A stretch of DNA of 10,793 nt from an uncultured Collinsella sp. (GTDB lineage Bacteria; Actinomycetota; Coriobacteriia; Coriobacteriales; Coriobacteriaceae). Positions 1 through 5,169 of the stretch are shown here, piece by piece. The notes under the pieces are model-generated. The model did no database searches. It was not told the origin of the DNA and saw only the letters and a program-made list of their open reading frames with translations. Numbering within the stretch: the stretch's first letter is position 1; each line of letters starts with the position of its first letter. The position numbers and the translations under genes were made by a program. The DNA is taken from assembly GCA_900551635.1 (NCBI GenBank), contig URWQ01000030.1, positions 1-10,793 on the forward strand, written 5' to 3'.

Positions 1-119
1 CCCCAGGGGTTGCCGCGGAACCTCCTCGTCACGGCCTCGCCCGTCTCCGCGTCGAGCGCGCAGACGGTGGTGGACCTGAGGTGTACGTCCATTCCGAAGG
101 CGGTAGAATATCTAGGCAC
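1..119 (-). CDS. IS110-family transposase (DEDD recombinase), N-terminal fragment cut by window edge
   Basis: Reading leftward from a GTG codon at 117-119, the first 40 residues begin MPRYSTAFGMDVHLRSTT and continue to the window edge without a stop. The G-M-D-V-H segment followed by a run of Ser/Thr and a Val-Cys-Ala-Leu strand is the usual opening of IS110-family recombinases, whose first RuvC-like acidic residue is the Asp of this motif. These enzymes move the element through a circular intermediate, using a RuvC-like DEDD domain and a C-terminal Ser-containing domain; neither can be checked here because only the N-terminus is present. A GGGAGG ribosome binding site lies five bases upstream of the GTG (complement at about 125-130), which supports this start over the internal ATG at 90. 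Whether the gene is intact beyond the window cannot be told. Confidence 0.72.
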   Translation of the reverse strand, partial: MPRYSTAFGMDVHLRSTTVCALDAETGEAVTRRFRGNPW

Positions 120-280
120 GGGAGCCTCCCAACCTCGTTGCGGCGCGGCTGCGCCTCTGGCACTTCAACAACATTGTCGCAGCCCCGACCCGCGGTCACG
201 AGCGGGGGCTCCTGTCGTTTCCGCGCCCCTGGATTGGGTCATAGTGTCTGACGTATGCTCAACCAGTAGCGTAATTAAGC
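120..280 (-). ncRNA. Candidate IS110 left end with bridge RNA region
   Basis: Immediately 5' of the IS110 recombinase there are about 160 bases without a convincing gene before the terminator of the next locus. In the IS110 group, unlike IS1111, the structured bridge RNA that specifies donor and target DNA is encoded in this upstream non-coding end. On the minus strand the stretch can form several GC-rich stems. One is GGCGC-AGCC-GCGCC at 142-155. Another is an AGCC/CCCGC stem-loop closed by GCGGG/GGCT around 180-210. A third possible pairing joins GGGGC and GCCCC at about 205-230. A CCCAATCC segment near 233-240 could also pair with GGTTGGG next to the recombinase ribosome binding site. The stems are seen in the sequence; assignment as a bridge RNA is inferred from position and structure. 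The exact outer end of the element cannot be placed, because no partner end is in the window. Confidence 0.38.
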
Positions 281-287
281 CCCAAGT

Positions 288-326
288 AAAAAGGCCGAAG
301 CCCTCATCCGGGGCTTCGGCCTTTTT
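288..326. terminator. Bidirectional intrinsic terminator
   Basis: AAAAAGGCCGAAGCCC at 288-303 pairs with GGGCTTCGGCCTTTTT at 311-326 across a seven-base loop. This gives a 16-bp stem with a T tract on either strand. It lies 19 bases past the stop of the ndpA-type gene and would terminate that minus-strand transcript. It also shields the gene from transcription arriving from the left, where the IS110 element lies. Confidence 0.9.
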
Positions 327-345
327 TGCAGCGTCCAAGCGCAGT

Positions 346-1350
346 TTATCGATTCTCAATTGACCCGATGTTCTTGAGCTCGATAGAGATGAGGCCGTTG
401 GGCTCATTGACGAACTCAATGTACTCGGAATTCGAACCCATCTCTGCCGGGAAGCTGATCTCGATACCCGTGTCGGTACGAATCTTGTGATTGCGCACCG
501 CCGCGCGTTCGACCTGCTTGCGCTCCACGGGCACACGCTCAGGCACCTTCTCCTCGGTCAGTGCCGCGCGCACGCTCTCCTTGATAACCGGTTCGTCCTC
601 AAAGACCTCGTCGACGATATCCCAAGGCGGCAGCTCCTCGTCATCCTCGACCTTCTCGGCAACAGCAGCCTTAACCTTGGCGAGCGCTACGGCCGTATTG
701 GCACCGTGCTCCTCGGCGACTTCCTCGACCACACGCGTCACGGTGTCGATGACCTCCTTGCCCGATACGCCCGTGTCGCACTGCAGCAGGCCATCGGGGA
801 TAAGCATACGGTCCTCGCCGGCGATCTTGCGTTTCTTGTCCACATAGCCGATCTCCATGGTGCTCGCGCGCACGATGGCATAGCTCGGCACCTTTTGCGA
901 GGGGTTCGGCAGAATGGCGTAGTGGCGCGCGATGTCGTTGCGCACCTCCCCCTCCTCGCGGCCCACTTCGTGCATAAAAGCCTGCTTGGAGCCCAGCAGC
1001 ATCACGGCAAACCAGCGGGCATCCTCATCGTCGTCAAAATCAGCCACGAGCACGTCGGTGGACTCGGCTTTCTCAGCCTTGGTGAGCTCGGAGGAGATAA
1101 ACTCCGCAATCTGCTGCGACAGGTCCACGAACTCGCGCTCGCCAAAGAAATAGCCCTTGAGCTCGCCGCCGAATGCTGAGTTCTCGGCAAACGTGGCACG
1201 CTTGTTGTCGGCCGAAGTACGAGCGCGCCGCAGGTGCGTGGTCACGAAGTTGCGCACGGTACGGCTCTCGATATCGAGCTCGCGCTGGCTCATAACGTTG
1301 ACGGCAGAGTCAAAGTCCAGGATATGCAGAATCGCGTGATTGATTTTCAT
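346..1350 (-). CDS. 37-kDa nucleoid-associated protein (NdpA/YejK family)
   Basis: This 334-residue protein matches the nucleoid-associated NdpA family in length and in sequence along its whole extent. Recognisable stretches are the opening KINHAILHILDFDSAV, a central VRNDIARHYAILPNPSQK, the EIGYVDKKRKIAGED segment, and the C-terminal DTGIEISFPAEM followed by SIELKNIGSI, all characteristic of the Gram-positive members. Family proteins associate with the nucleoid; their precise role is poorly defined. The middle (about residues 205-265) is rich in Glu/Asp/Val and probably helical. I chose the ATG at 1350 because homologues start with the K-I-N-H motif and a GGA lies nine bases before it. The ATG at 1359 has that GGA directly abutting it, leaving no room for a ribosome binding site. 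The gene stands alone, with a terminator 19 bases after its TAA stop. Confidence 0.92.
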   Translation of the reverse strand: MKINHAILHILDFDSAVNVMSQRELDIESRTVRNFVTTHLRRARTSADNKRATFAENSAFGGELKGYFFGEREFVDLSQQIAEFISSELTKAEKAESTDVLVADFDDDEDARWFAVMLLGSKQAFMHEVGREEGEVRNDIARHYAILPNPSQKVPSYAIVRASTMEIGYVDKKRKIAGEDRMLIPDGLLQCDTGVSGKEVIDTVTRVVEEVAEEHGANTAVALAKVKAAVAEKVEDDEELPPWDIVDEVFEDEPVIKESVRAALTEEKVPERVPVERKQVERAAVRNHKIRTDTGIEISFPAEMGSNSEYIEFVNEPNGLISIELKNIGSIENR

Positions 1351-1388
1351 ATACGGCATTCCGTTCTAGATCGAATTGAGCACGAACC

Positions 1389-1394
1389 AGTATA
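1389..1394 (-). promoter_or_regulatory. Possible -10 box for the nucleoid-associated protein gene
   Basis: On the minus strand TATACT matches the sigma-70-type -10 consensus at five of six positions and lies about 40 bases before the start codon, which would give a short leader. The bases 17 upstream do not make a good -35 hexamer, so this is only a suggestion. Confidence 0.3.
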
Positions 1395-1427
1395 GCGGTC
1401 GAGCCCGCCCCAGGCGCATCGAAGATT

Positions 1428-1456
1428 GGTGCATCGGGGACAGGCCGCTTTGCACT
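1428..1456 (+). repeat. Hairpin repeat copy 1, 3' of the DUF2974 gene
   Basis: The 29-base unit starts GGTGCATCGGGGACAGG and ends CTTTGCACT. GTGCA and TGCAC at its ends are complementary and would close a hairpin around the GGGGACAGG core. It matches the unit at 2640-2668 at 23 of 29 positions, in the same orientation, and lies five bases beyond the stop codon of the hydrolase gene. The GGGG(A/T)CAGG core with short complementary ends resembles small palindromic repeats that I associate with REP-associated Y1 (IS200-like) transposases; that family link is inference. Confidence 0.65.
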
Positions 1457-1461
1457 AATGG

Positions 1462-2622
1462 CTAGTGCAGGAGCTCGGACTGCCAAGCCTCGAGCTGTTC
1501 TGCCAAACTCTTACCGGCAGCGCGCATGTCGATCTGGGGTCGTTTGGGCAGCAGCGCGCATTTAAGGATTGCCACGATGGTCTGCGAGACAAAGCGTCGT
1601 GTATCATTGTCAAAGCCTTGCGCAGCCTGGAGCATCACGGGCAGGCTCTCGCGCAGATTCCCAGCGATATCCGCAAACCGCTCAGCACCCGTAGCCTCAA
1701 ACACGGAGAACAACGCGTCTACAAAACGCTCGCGCTCGCTAGGCGACACTGCGAGCAGCATCTCGCGAATGGAATCATCAACGTAACGAGTGCCGGCGGA
1801 CAGGCGCTCACAGTACACGAAGTCGCGACCATCAACCACCCAGCTAAAGGGATTGTGCTGCAGCAGACTGAACTCGGTGCTCTCAACGATGGCATAGTCC
1901 TCCTGCGTCTCGAACATCATGCCAAAGATCGACGACCGAGGTAGCGTCTTGTCGATTCGGTCGGAAAGATCGGCAAAGGCGTTGCCGTTCAGAAACTCCT
2001 CGACGAAACCCGGACCATCATGGGAATACGCCCGTTCGATTCGCGCACGGGCGACATCGGAGCACATCGCCGCACCGTACACCGCAAGGTTTCCACCCTT
2101 GGAATGACCTCCGCACAAAAGCGGCCCGTCAATCGCATCCGCCGCCTCGTCCACATAACGCGCCGCGGATTCCTGAGCCGACACAGGACACCGGAACGCC
2201 ATGTTAAAATCCTCTTTCCAGCCCACAATCGTGCTGTCGGTCCCCCGGAAGGAAAGATAGCTAAACCCCGCCGGAAACCGGAACGCCATGGCTGCAAACT
2301 GCTCTGTCGCCACCACATCCCTCACGGCATGATAGCCGCAAACGTGCACGCCACGGTAGCGAGGGCTTGCTGCCACGGCCTCCAGCAAGGCCCTGCTCCC
2401 CCCTGGGTCCCACAAGTCGTCAATCATGTCCCGGTAGCACTCGGCACGCAGCAGCTCTCGTACGTCTAGGCCCTGCCAGTTCGTCAGCTCCGCCATATCA
2501 CCCGGCAAACGCAAATAGGACAACCACGCAAAGACGAGGCTATCCACCGCGCAGAACGGCCGCTCCTCAAACGGATCAAACGCCGTCTGGGCATAGGTCA
2601 AAAAATTAGGCGAATCCGACAT
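1462..2622 (-). CDS. DUF2974 / Mbeg1-like alpha/beta-hydrolase
   Basis: This 386-residue protein has the hallmarks of the DUF2974 (Mbeg1-like) branch of lipase-like alpha/beta-hydrolases. A strand at about residues 121-129 reads SYLSFRGTD, the lipase class 3 type oxyanion-region motif. The nucleophile elbow GGHSKGGNLA at about 171-180 places the catalytic Ser at 174, and YSHDGPGF follows about 25 residues later. A conserved His may be the one in the LLQHNPF stretch, though the triad Asp/His cannot be assigned with certainty. No signal peptide or membrane segment is evident, so it is probably cytoplasmic. The substrate is unknown; an ester or lipid is the default expectation. The ATG at 2622 is preceded by a G-rich stretch with unusually tight spacing. 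The gene sits between two copies of a hairpin repeat, and the lactate dehydrogenase terminator ends only 46 bases upstream, leaving little room for a promoter. Confidence 0.87.
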   Translation of the reverse strand: MSDSPNFLTYAQTAFDPFEERPFCAVDSLVFAWLSYLRLPGDMAELTNWQGLDVRELLRAECYRDMIDDLWDPGGSRALLEAVAASPRYRGVHVCGYHAVRDVVATEQFAAMAFRFPAGFSYLSFRGTDSTIVGWKEDFNMAFRCPVSAQESAARYVDEAADAIDGPLLCGGHSKGGNLAVYGAAMCSDVARARIERAYSHDGPGFVEEFLNGNAFADLSDRIDKTLPRSSIFGMMFETQEDYAIVESTEFSLLQHNPFSWVVDGRDFVYCERLSAGTRYVDDSIREMLLAVSPSERERFVDALFSVFEATGAERFADIAGNLRESLPVMLQAAQGFDNDTRRFVSQTIVAILKCALLPKRPQIDMRAAGKSLAEQLEAWQSELLH

Positions 2623-2639
2623 GGCCCCCCATCAACTAT

Positions 2640-2668
2640 GGTGCATTGGGGTCAGGTTACTTTGCACC
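2640..2668 (+). repeat. Hairpin repeat copy 2, 5' of the DUF2974 gene
   Basis: The 29-base unit starts GGTGCATTGGGGTCAGG and ends ACTTTGCACC. GGTGCA and TGCACC form a perfect six-base terminal stem around the GGGGTCAGG core. It is the better preserved of the two copies; relative to the copy at 1428-1456 the outermost pair is also complementary here. It lies 17 bases before the start codon of the hydrolase gene and abuts the T tract of the lactate dehydrogenase terminator. Confidence 0.68.
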
Positions 2669-2704
2669 AAAAAGGCGCCCGGGCCGTGTGGACCCGGACG
2701 CCTT
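2669..2704 (-). terminator. Intrinsic terminator of the lactate dehydrogenase gene
   Basis: On the minus strand AAGGCG, a one-base bulge and CCGGG pair with CCCGG and CGCCTT around a short loop, and the stem runs into TTTTT. It begins 32 bases after the ldh stop codon. Confidence 0.85.
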
Positions 2705-2735
2705 CATTGTAGCTTTTCGCTCTAGCGAGCTTGAT

Positions 2736-3686
2736 TTAGCAGGAGAAGTCGACGCTGTCGATAATGTCCTTGAGGGCCTTGGCGGAGACGGTGAGCTCAT
2801 GCTGCTCGTCTTCGTTCAGCGGCACGGGGACGCGGCAGACAACGCCGTCGCGGCCAACGACGGTCGGCATGGAGATGGCAAGATCGGACAGGCCATACTC
2901 GCCCACCATGAGCGAAGAGACGGGCAGAACGGTCTGCTCATCGCGCATGACGGCGGTGCAGATGCGCTTGACGGCCATGGCGACGCCATAGTAGGTGGCG
3001 TGCTTCTTCTCGATGATGGTGTAGGCGGAGTTCTTGACGTCCTCGGCGATGCGCTTCTCGGCAGCCTCATGCTCCAGATGGCCGTGAAGCTCGCAGAAGG
3101 TGTTCAGCGGAACGCCGGCAACCTGAGCGCTGGACCAAGCGACAAACTCGGAGTCACCGTGCTCACCCATGACGTAGGCCTGAACGTCGCGCGGATCGAC
3201 CTCGACGTGAGCGCCGAGCATCTGCTGCAGACGGCCGGTGTCGAGCACGGTGCCGGAGCCGATGACGTGACCCTCGGGCAGGCCGGACATCTTGATGGCG
3301 GCGTAGGTCAGAACGTCGACCGGGTTGGAAACGATGAGCAGAATGCCGTCGAAGCCGGACTTCTTAATCTCGGGGATAATGGACTTAAAGATGTTGACGT
3401 TCTTGTTGACCAGGTCCAGGCGGGTCTCACCGGGCTTCTGGGCAGCGCCAGCGGTGACGACGATCATGGCGGCGTCGGCGACATCGGAATAATCGCCGGC
3501 GTAGATCTTCATCGGCTCGGCAAACGTCATGCCGTGCGCGATATCCAGGGCCTCACCCTCGGCACGGTTCTTGTCCACGTCGATGAGGACCATCTCGGAG
3601 AACAGACCACTCTGCATCAGAGCGAACGCCGAAGACGAACCGACGAAACCGCAGCCGACAATAGCGACCTTCTTCTCGTTAACCAT
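2736..3686 (-). CDS. ldh: L-lactate dehydrogenase
   Basis: This 316-residue enzyme reduces pyruvate to L-lactate with NADH in the cytoplasm, regenerating NAD+ in fermentation. The Rossmann motif GCGFVG is at residues 11-16, and Asp36 after the second strand suits NAD over NADP. The substrate loop carries Gln83 in AAQKPGETR; Gln at this place favours lactate dehydrogenase, where malate dehydrogenase has Arg. Arg89, Asn121 in SNPVD, Asp149 and Arg152 in LDTGR, and the catalytic His176 in MGEHGDSE complete the active site. The ATG at 3686 is chosen because GGGAG lies seven bases upstream and homologues begin just before K-K-V-A-I-V-G. An upstream in-frame start at 3764 would add 26 residues that read through the leader hairpin and is rejected. 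The gene is monocistronic, ending in a terminator. Confidence 0.95.
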   Translation of the reverse strand: MVNEKKVAIVGCGFVGSSSAFALMQSGLFSEMVLIDVDKNRAEGEALDIAHGMTFAEPMKIYAGDYSDVADAAMIVVTAGAAQKPGETRLDLVNKNVNIFKSIIPEIKKSGFDGILLIVSNPVDVLTYAAIKMSGLPEGHVIGSGTVLDTGRLQQMLGAHVEVDPRDVQAYVMGEHGDSEFVAWSSAQVAGVPLNTFCELHGHLEHEAAEKRIAEDVKNSAYTIIEKKHATYYGVAMAVKRICTAVMRDEQTVLPVSSLMVGEYGLSDLAISMPTVVGRDGVVCRVPVPLNEDEQHELTVSAKALKDIIDSVDFSC

Positions 3687-3712
3687 TAGAAACTCCCATC
3701 TCTCTCCACAAA

Positions 3713-3743
3713 CAAGCCGCCCGGGAACGACCCGAGCGGCTTG
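3713..3743 (-). promoter_or_regulatory. Leader hairpin upstream of lactate dehydrogenase
   Basis: CAAGCCGC pairs with GCGGCTTG (3713-3720 with 3736-3743), and the stem extends inward through CGGG/CCCG with a mismatch. It lies 26 bases before the ldh start codon. It is followed on the minus strand by TTTG rather than an uninterrupted T tract. It could stabilise the 5' end of the mRNA or act as a weak attenuator; the sequence does not decide. The rest of the 3687-3887 gap holds a CATAAT resembling a -10 box at about 3777-3782, without a good -35, and a small CGAAA/TTTCG inverted repeat at 3849-3862. Confidence 0.55.
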
Positions 3744-3887
3744 CCGTAATCCCAATACATCCAATCGGGACTTTGATTATGCTCCTATTCGCAGCCAAAA
3801 ATCGACCGTTTACCGAAATTGTTTGCAGAATTCGTAAAATAACTGCACGAAATCGGTTTCGAGCTATTGACGTGTCGAAATAGGTCT

Positions 3888-5051
3888 CTAATACAGGCCC
3901 GCCTCGCGAATGGCCTCGACAGCCAAAGCGATCTGGTCGGGCGGTAAGACCAGTGCCATACGCACGTGCCCCTCGCCCGAAGGGCCAAAGCTCGCGCCCG
4001 GCGTTACCACAACGCCGGCCTTCTCCATAAGCTCCTCGCAAAACGCCATAGAATCGGTGCGACCACCGGGAAGCTTGGCCCACACAAACATAGAGCCATG
4101 CGCATTGGGACGCTCCCAGCCCAGGCCCTCAAGACCGTCGCACAGGGCATCGCGGCGCTCCTGGTACTTCAGACGCTGCGCCTCGACCTCATCGCGCGGA
4201 CCGTTCAGGCAGGCGATGGCAGCCTTCTGGATCGGGAAGAACATACCGAAGTCGATCTGGCCGCGCAGCTTGGCAAAGGCCGAGACCACATCCTCGCGAC
4301 CGACCAAAAAGCCGATGCGGGCACCGGTGACGTTAAACGACTTAGAGAGCGAGAAGAACTCCACGCCCACCTCAAGCGCACCGGGATACTGCAAGAAGCT
4401 GCCGCCGGGCTCGCCGTCAAACACGATGTCGGAGTACGCGTTGTCATGAACGATCAACAGATCATGCTCGCGGGCAAAGGCGATAATCTCCTCGTAGACC
4501 TCGGGCGTGCCCACCGAGCCGACCGGGTTCGCGGGCAGCGACACGATCATATACTTGGCACGATCGGCCACCTCGGGATCGATACCCGCCACATAGGGCA
4601 GGTAATTATGCTCGGCAACCAGCGGATAGTATTCGAGCTTGGCATCGGCAATCTTGGCACCCGCCTCAAAGACCGGGTAGCACGGATCGGGAACCAGAAT
4701 GGTGTCACCCGGATCGAGCAGGGCCAGGCCCAAATGGCCCACGCCCTCCTGCGTGCCGTTGCACGACTGCACCATAGACGGCGTAATGCCCGAAACGCCA
4801 AAGCGACGCTCATAGTAATCGCACACGGCCTGCTTGAGTTCGGGCAGGTCGCGCAGGGCATACTTCCACATCTCGGGATCTTGGACTGCCTGCGTGAGCG
4901 CCTCGACCACATGGTCATACGGCTTAAAGTCGGGCGTGCCCACGCTCATGTTGTAAATGGTCTTGCCCTGAGCCTTCAGCGCGAGAAGCTTGTTGTTGAG
5001 CGAGGCGAAGACCTCCGCGCCAAAGCGGTCGAGACGCTGCGATGCCTGCAT
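3888..5051 (-). CDS. Class I/II PLP-dependent aminotransferase
   Basis: This 387-residue fold-type I aminotransferase transfers amino groups through pyridoxal phosphate in the cytoplasm. The PLP-binding lysine is Lys237 in FFSLSKSFNVTGARIGF, with Arg245 as the phosphate contact. Asn175 is in LPANPVG, Asp203 and Tyr206 in VHDNAYSD, and the cofactor loop NGTQE is at 98-102. A substrate-carboxylate Arg sits in GHVRMAL near the C-terminus. The opening YNMSVGTPDFKP and the overall pattern resemble LL-diaminopimelate and alanine/aspartate-type subgroup I enzymes. Substrate specificity cannot be fixed from sequence alone, so no symbol is given. The ATG at 5051 has AAAGGTGG five bases upstream and fits family N-termini. 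A longer in-frame reading from a TTG at 5141 would pass through a terminator hairpin and is rejected. The gene lies 118 bases after nadE on the same strand. Confidence 0.92.
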   Translation of the reverse strand: MQASQRLDRFGAEVFASLNNKLLALKAQGKTIYNMSVGTPDFKPYDHVVEALTQAVQDPEMWKYALRDLPELKQAVCDYYERRFGVSGITPSMVQSCNGTQEGVGHLGLALLDPGDTILVPDPCYPVFEAGAKIADAKLEYYPLVAEHNYLPYVAGIDPEVADRAKYMIVSLPANPVGSVGTPEVYEEIIAFAREHDLLIVHDNAYSDIVFDGEPGGSFLQYPGALEVGVEFFSLSKSFNVTGARIGFLVGREDVVSAFAKLRGQIDFGMFFPIQKAAIACLNGPRDEVEAQRLKYQERRDALCDGLEGLGWERPNAHGSMFVWAKLPGGRTDSMAFCEELMEKAGVVVTPGASFGPSGEGHVRMALVLPPDQIALAVEAIREAGLY

Positions 5052-5068
5052 GGTGCCACCTTTCGATA

Positions 5069-5101
5069 TAAAAAACGCGGCGCTCCGACAAGAGCGCCGC
5101 G
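5069..5101 (-). terminator. Intrinsic terminator between nadE and the aminotransferase, inside the latter's leader
   Basis: CGCGGCGCTC and GAGCGCCGCG form a perfect 10-bp stem with a six-base loop, followed on the minus strand by TTTTTT. It can serve as the nadE terminator. However, its T tract ends about 18 bases before the aminotransferase start codon and directly abuts that gene's ribosome binding site. Confidence 0.88.
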
Positions 5102-5103
5102 CG

Positions 5104-5150
5104 ATACGGGCCATCAGATTGCAAAAGTGTAACGCTTGCAACCCCCGTAT
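5104..5150 (-). promoter_or_regulatory. Structured leader segment upstream of the aminotransferase terminator
   Basis: ATACGGG at 5104-5110 and CCCGTAT at 5144-5150 are perfectly complementary. They enclose two TTGCAA copies (5119-5124 and 5136-5141), which are also complementary to each other, so a nested stem can form just before the terminator hairpin. On the minus strand TTGCAA, a 17-base gap and TCTGAT could be read as a weak promoter in the same place. Whether this is an RNA control element, an operator or a promoter is undetermined. Confidence 0.4.
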
Positions 5151-5169
5151 TGGTTCAATTTAGCCAACC

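Noticed and set aside
10..363. A 117-residue plus-strand open frame at the left edge
   Set aside because: It spans the IS110 start, the non-coding end and the terminator hairpin, and reads into the ndpA-type stop region. Composition and context argue against coding.
425..445. TTCGAACCC resembling a tRNA T-arm
   Set aside because: It lies within the conserved C-terminal coding sequence of the nucleoid-associated protein, and no acceptor, D or anticodon arms can be fitted around it.
1450..1468. GCACTA/TAGTGC inverted repeat at the hydrolase stop codon as a terminator
   Set aside because: The stem is only six pairs, includes the stop codon and has no T tract. It overlaps the hairpin repeat, so I do not call it a terminator.
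2646..3689. A 347-residue plus-strand open frame opposite lactate dehydrogenase
   Set aside because: It is antisense to a complete, motif-perfect ldh and begins inside the hairpin repeat and terminator. The product is Gly/Asp/Val-rich without family features.
3966..5132. A 388-residue plus-strand open frame opposite the aminotransferase
   Set aside because: It is antisense to a complete aminotransferase, runs through the terminator hairpin, and shows no recognisable motif.
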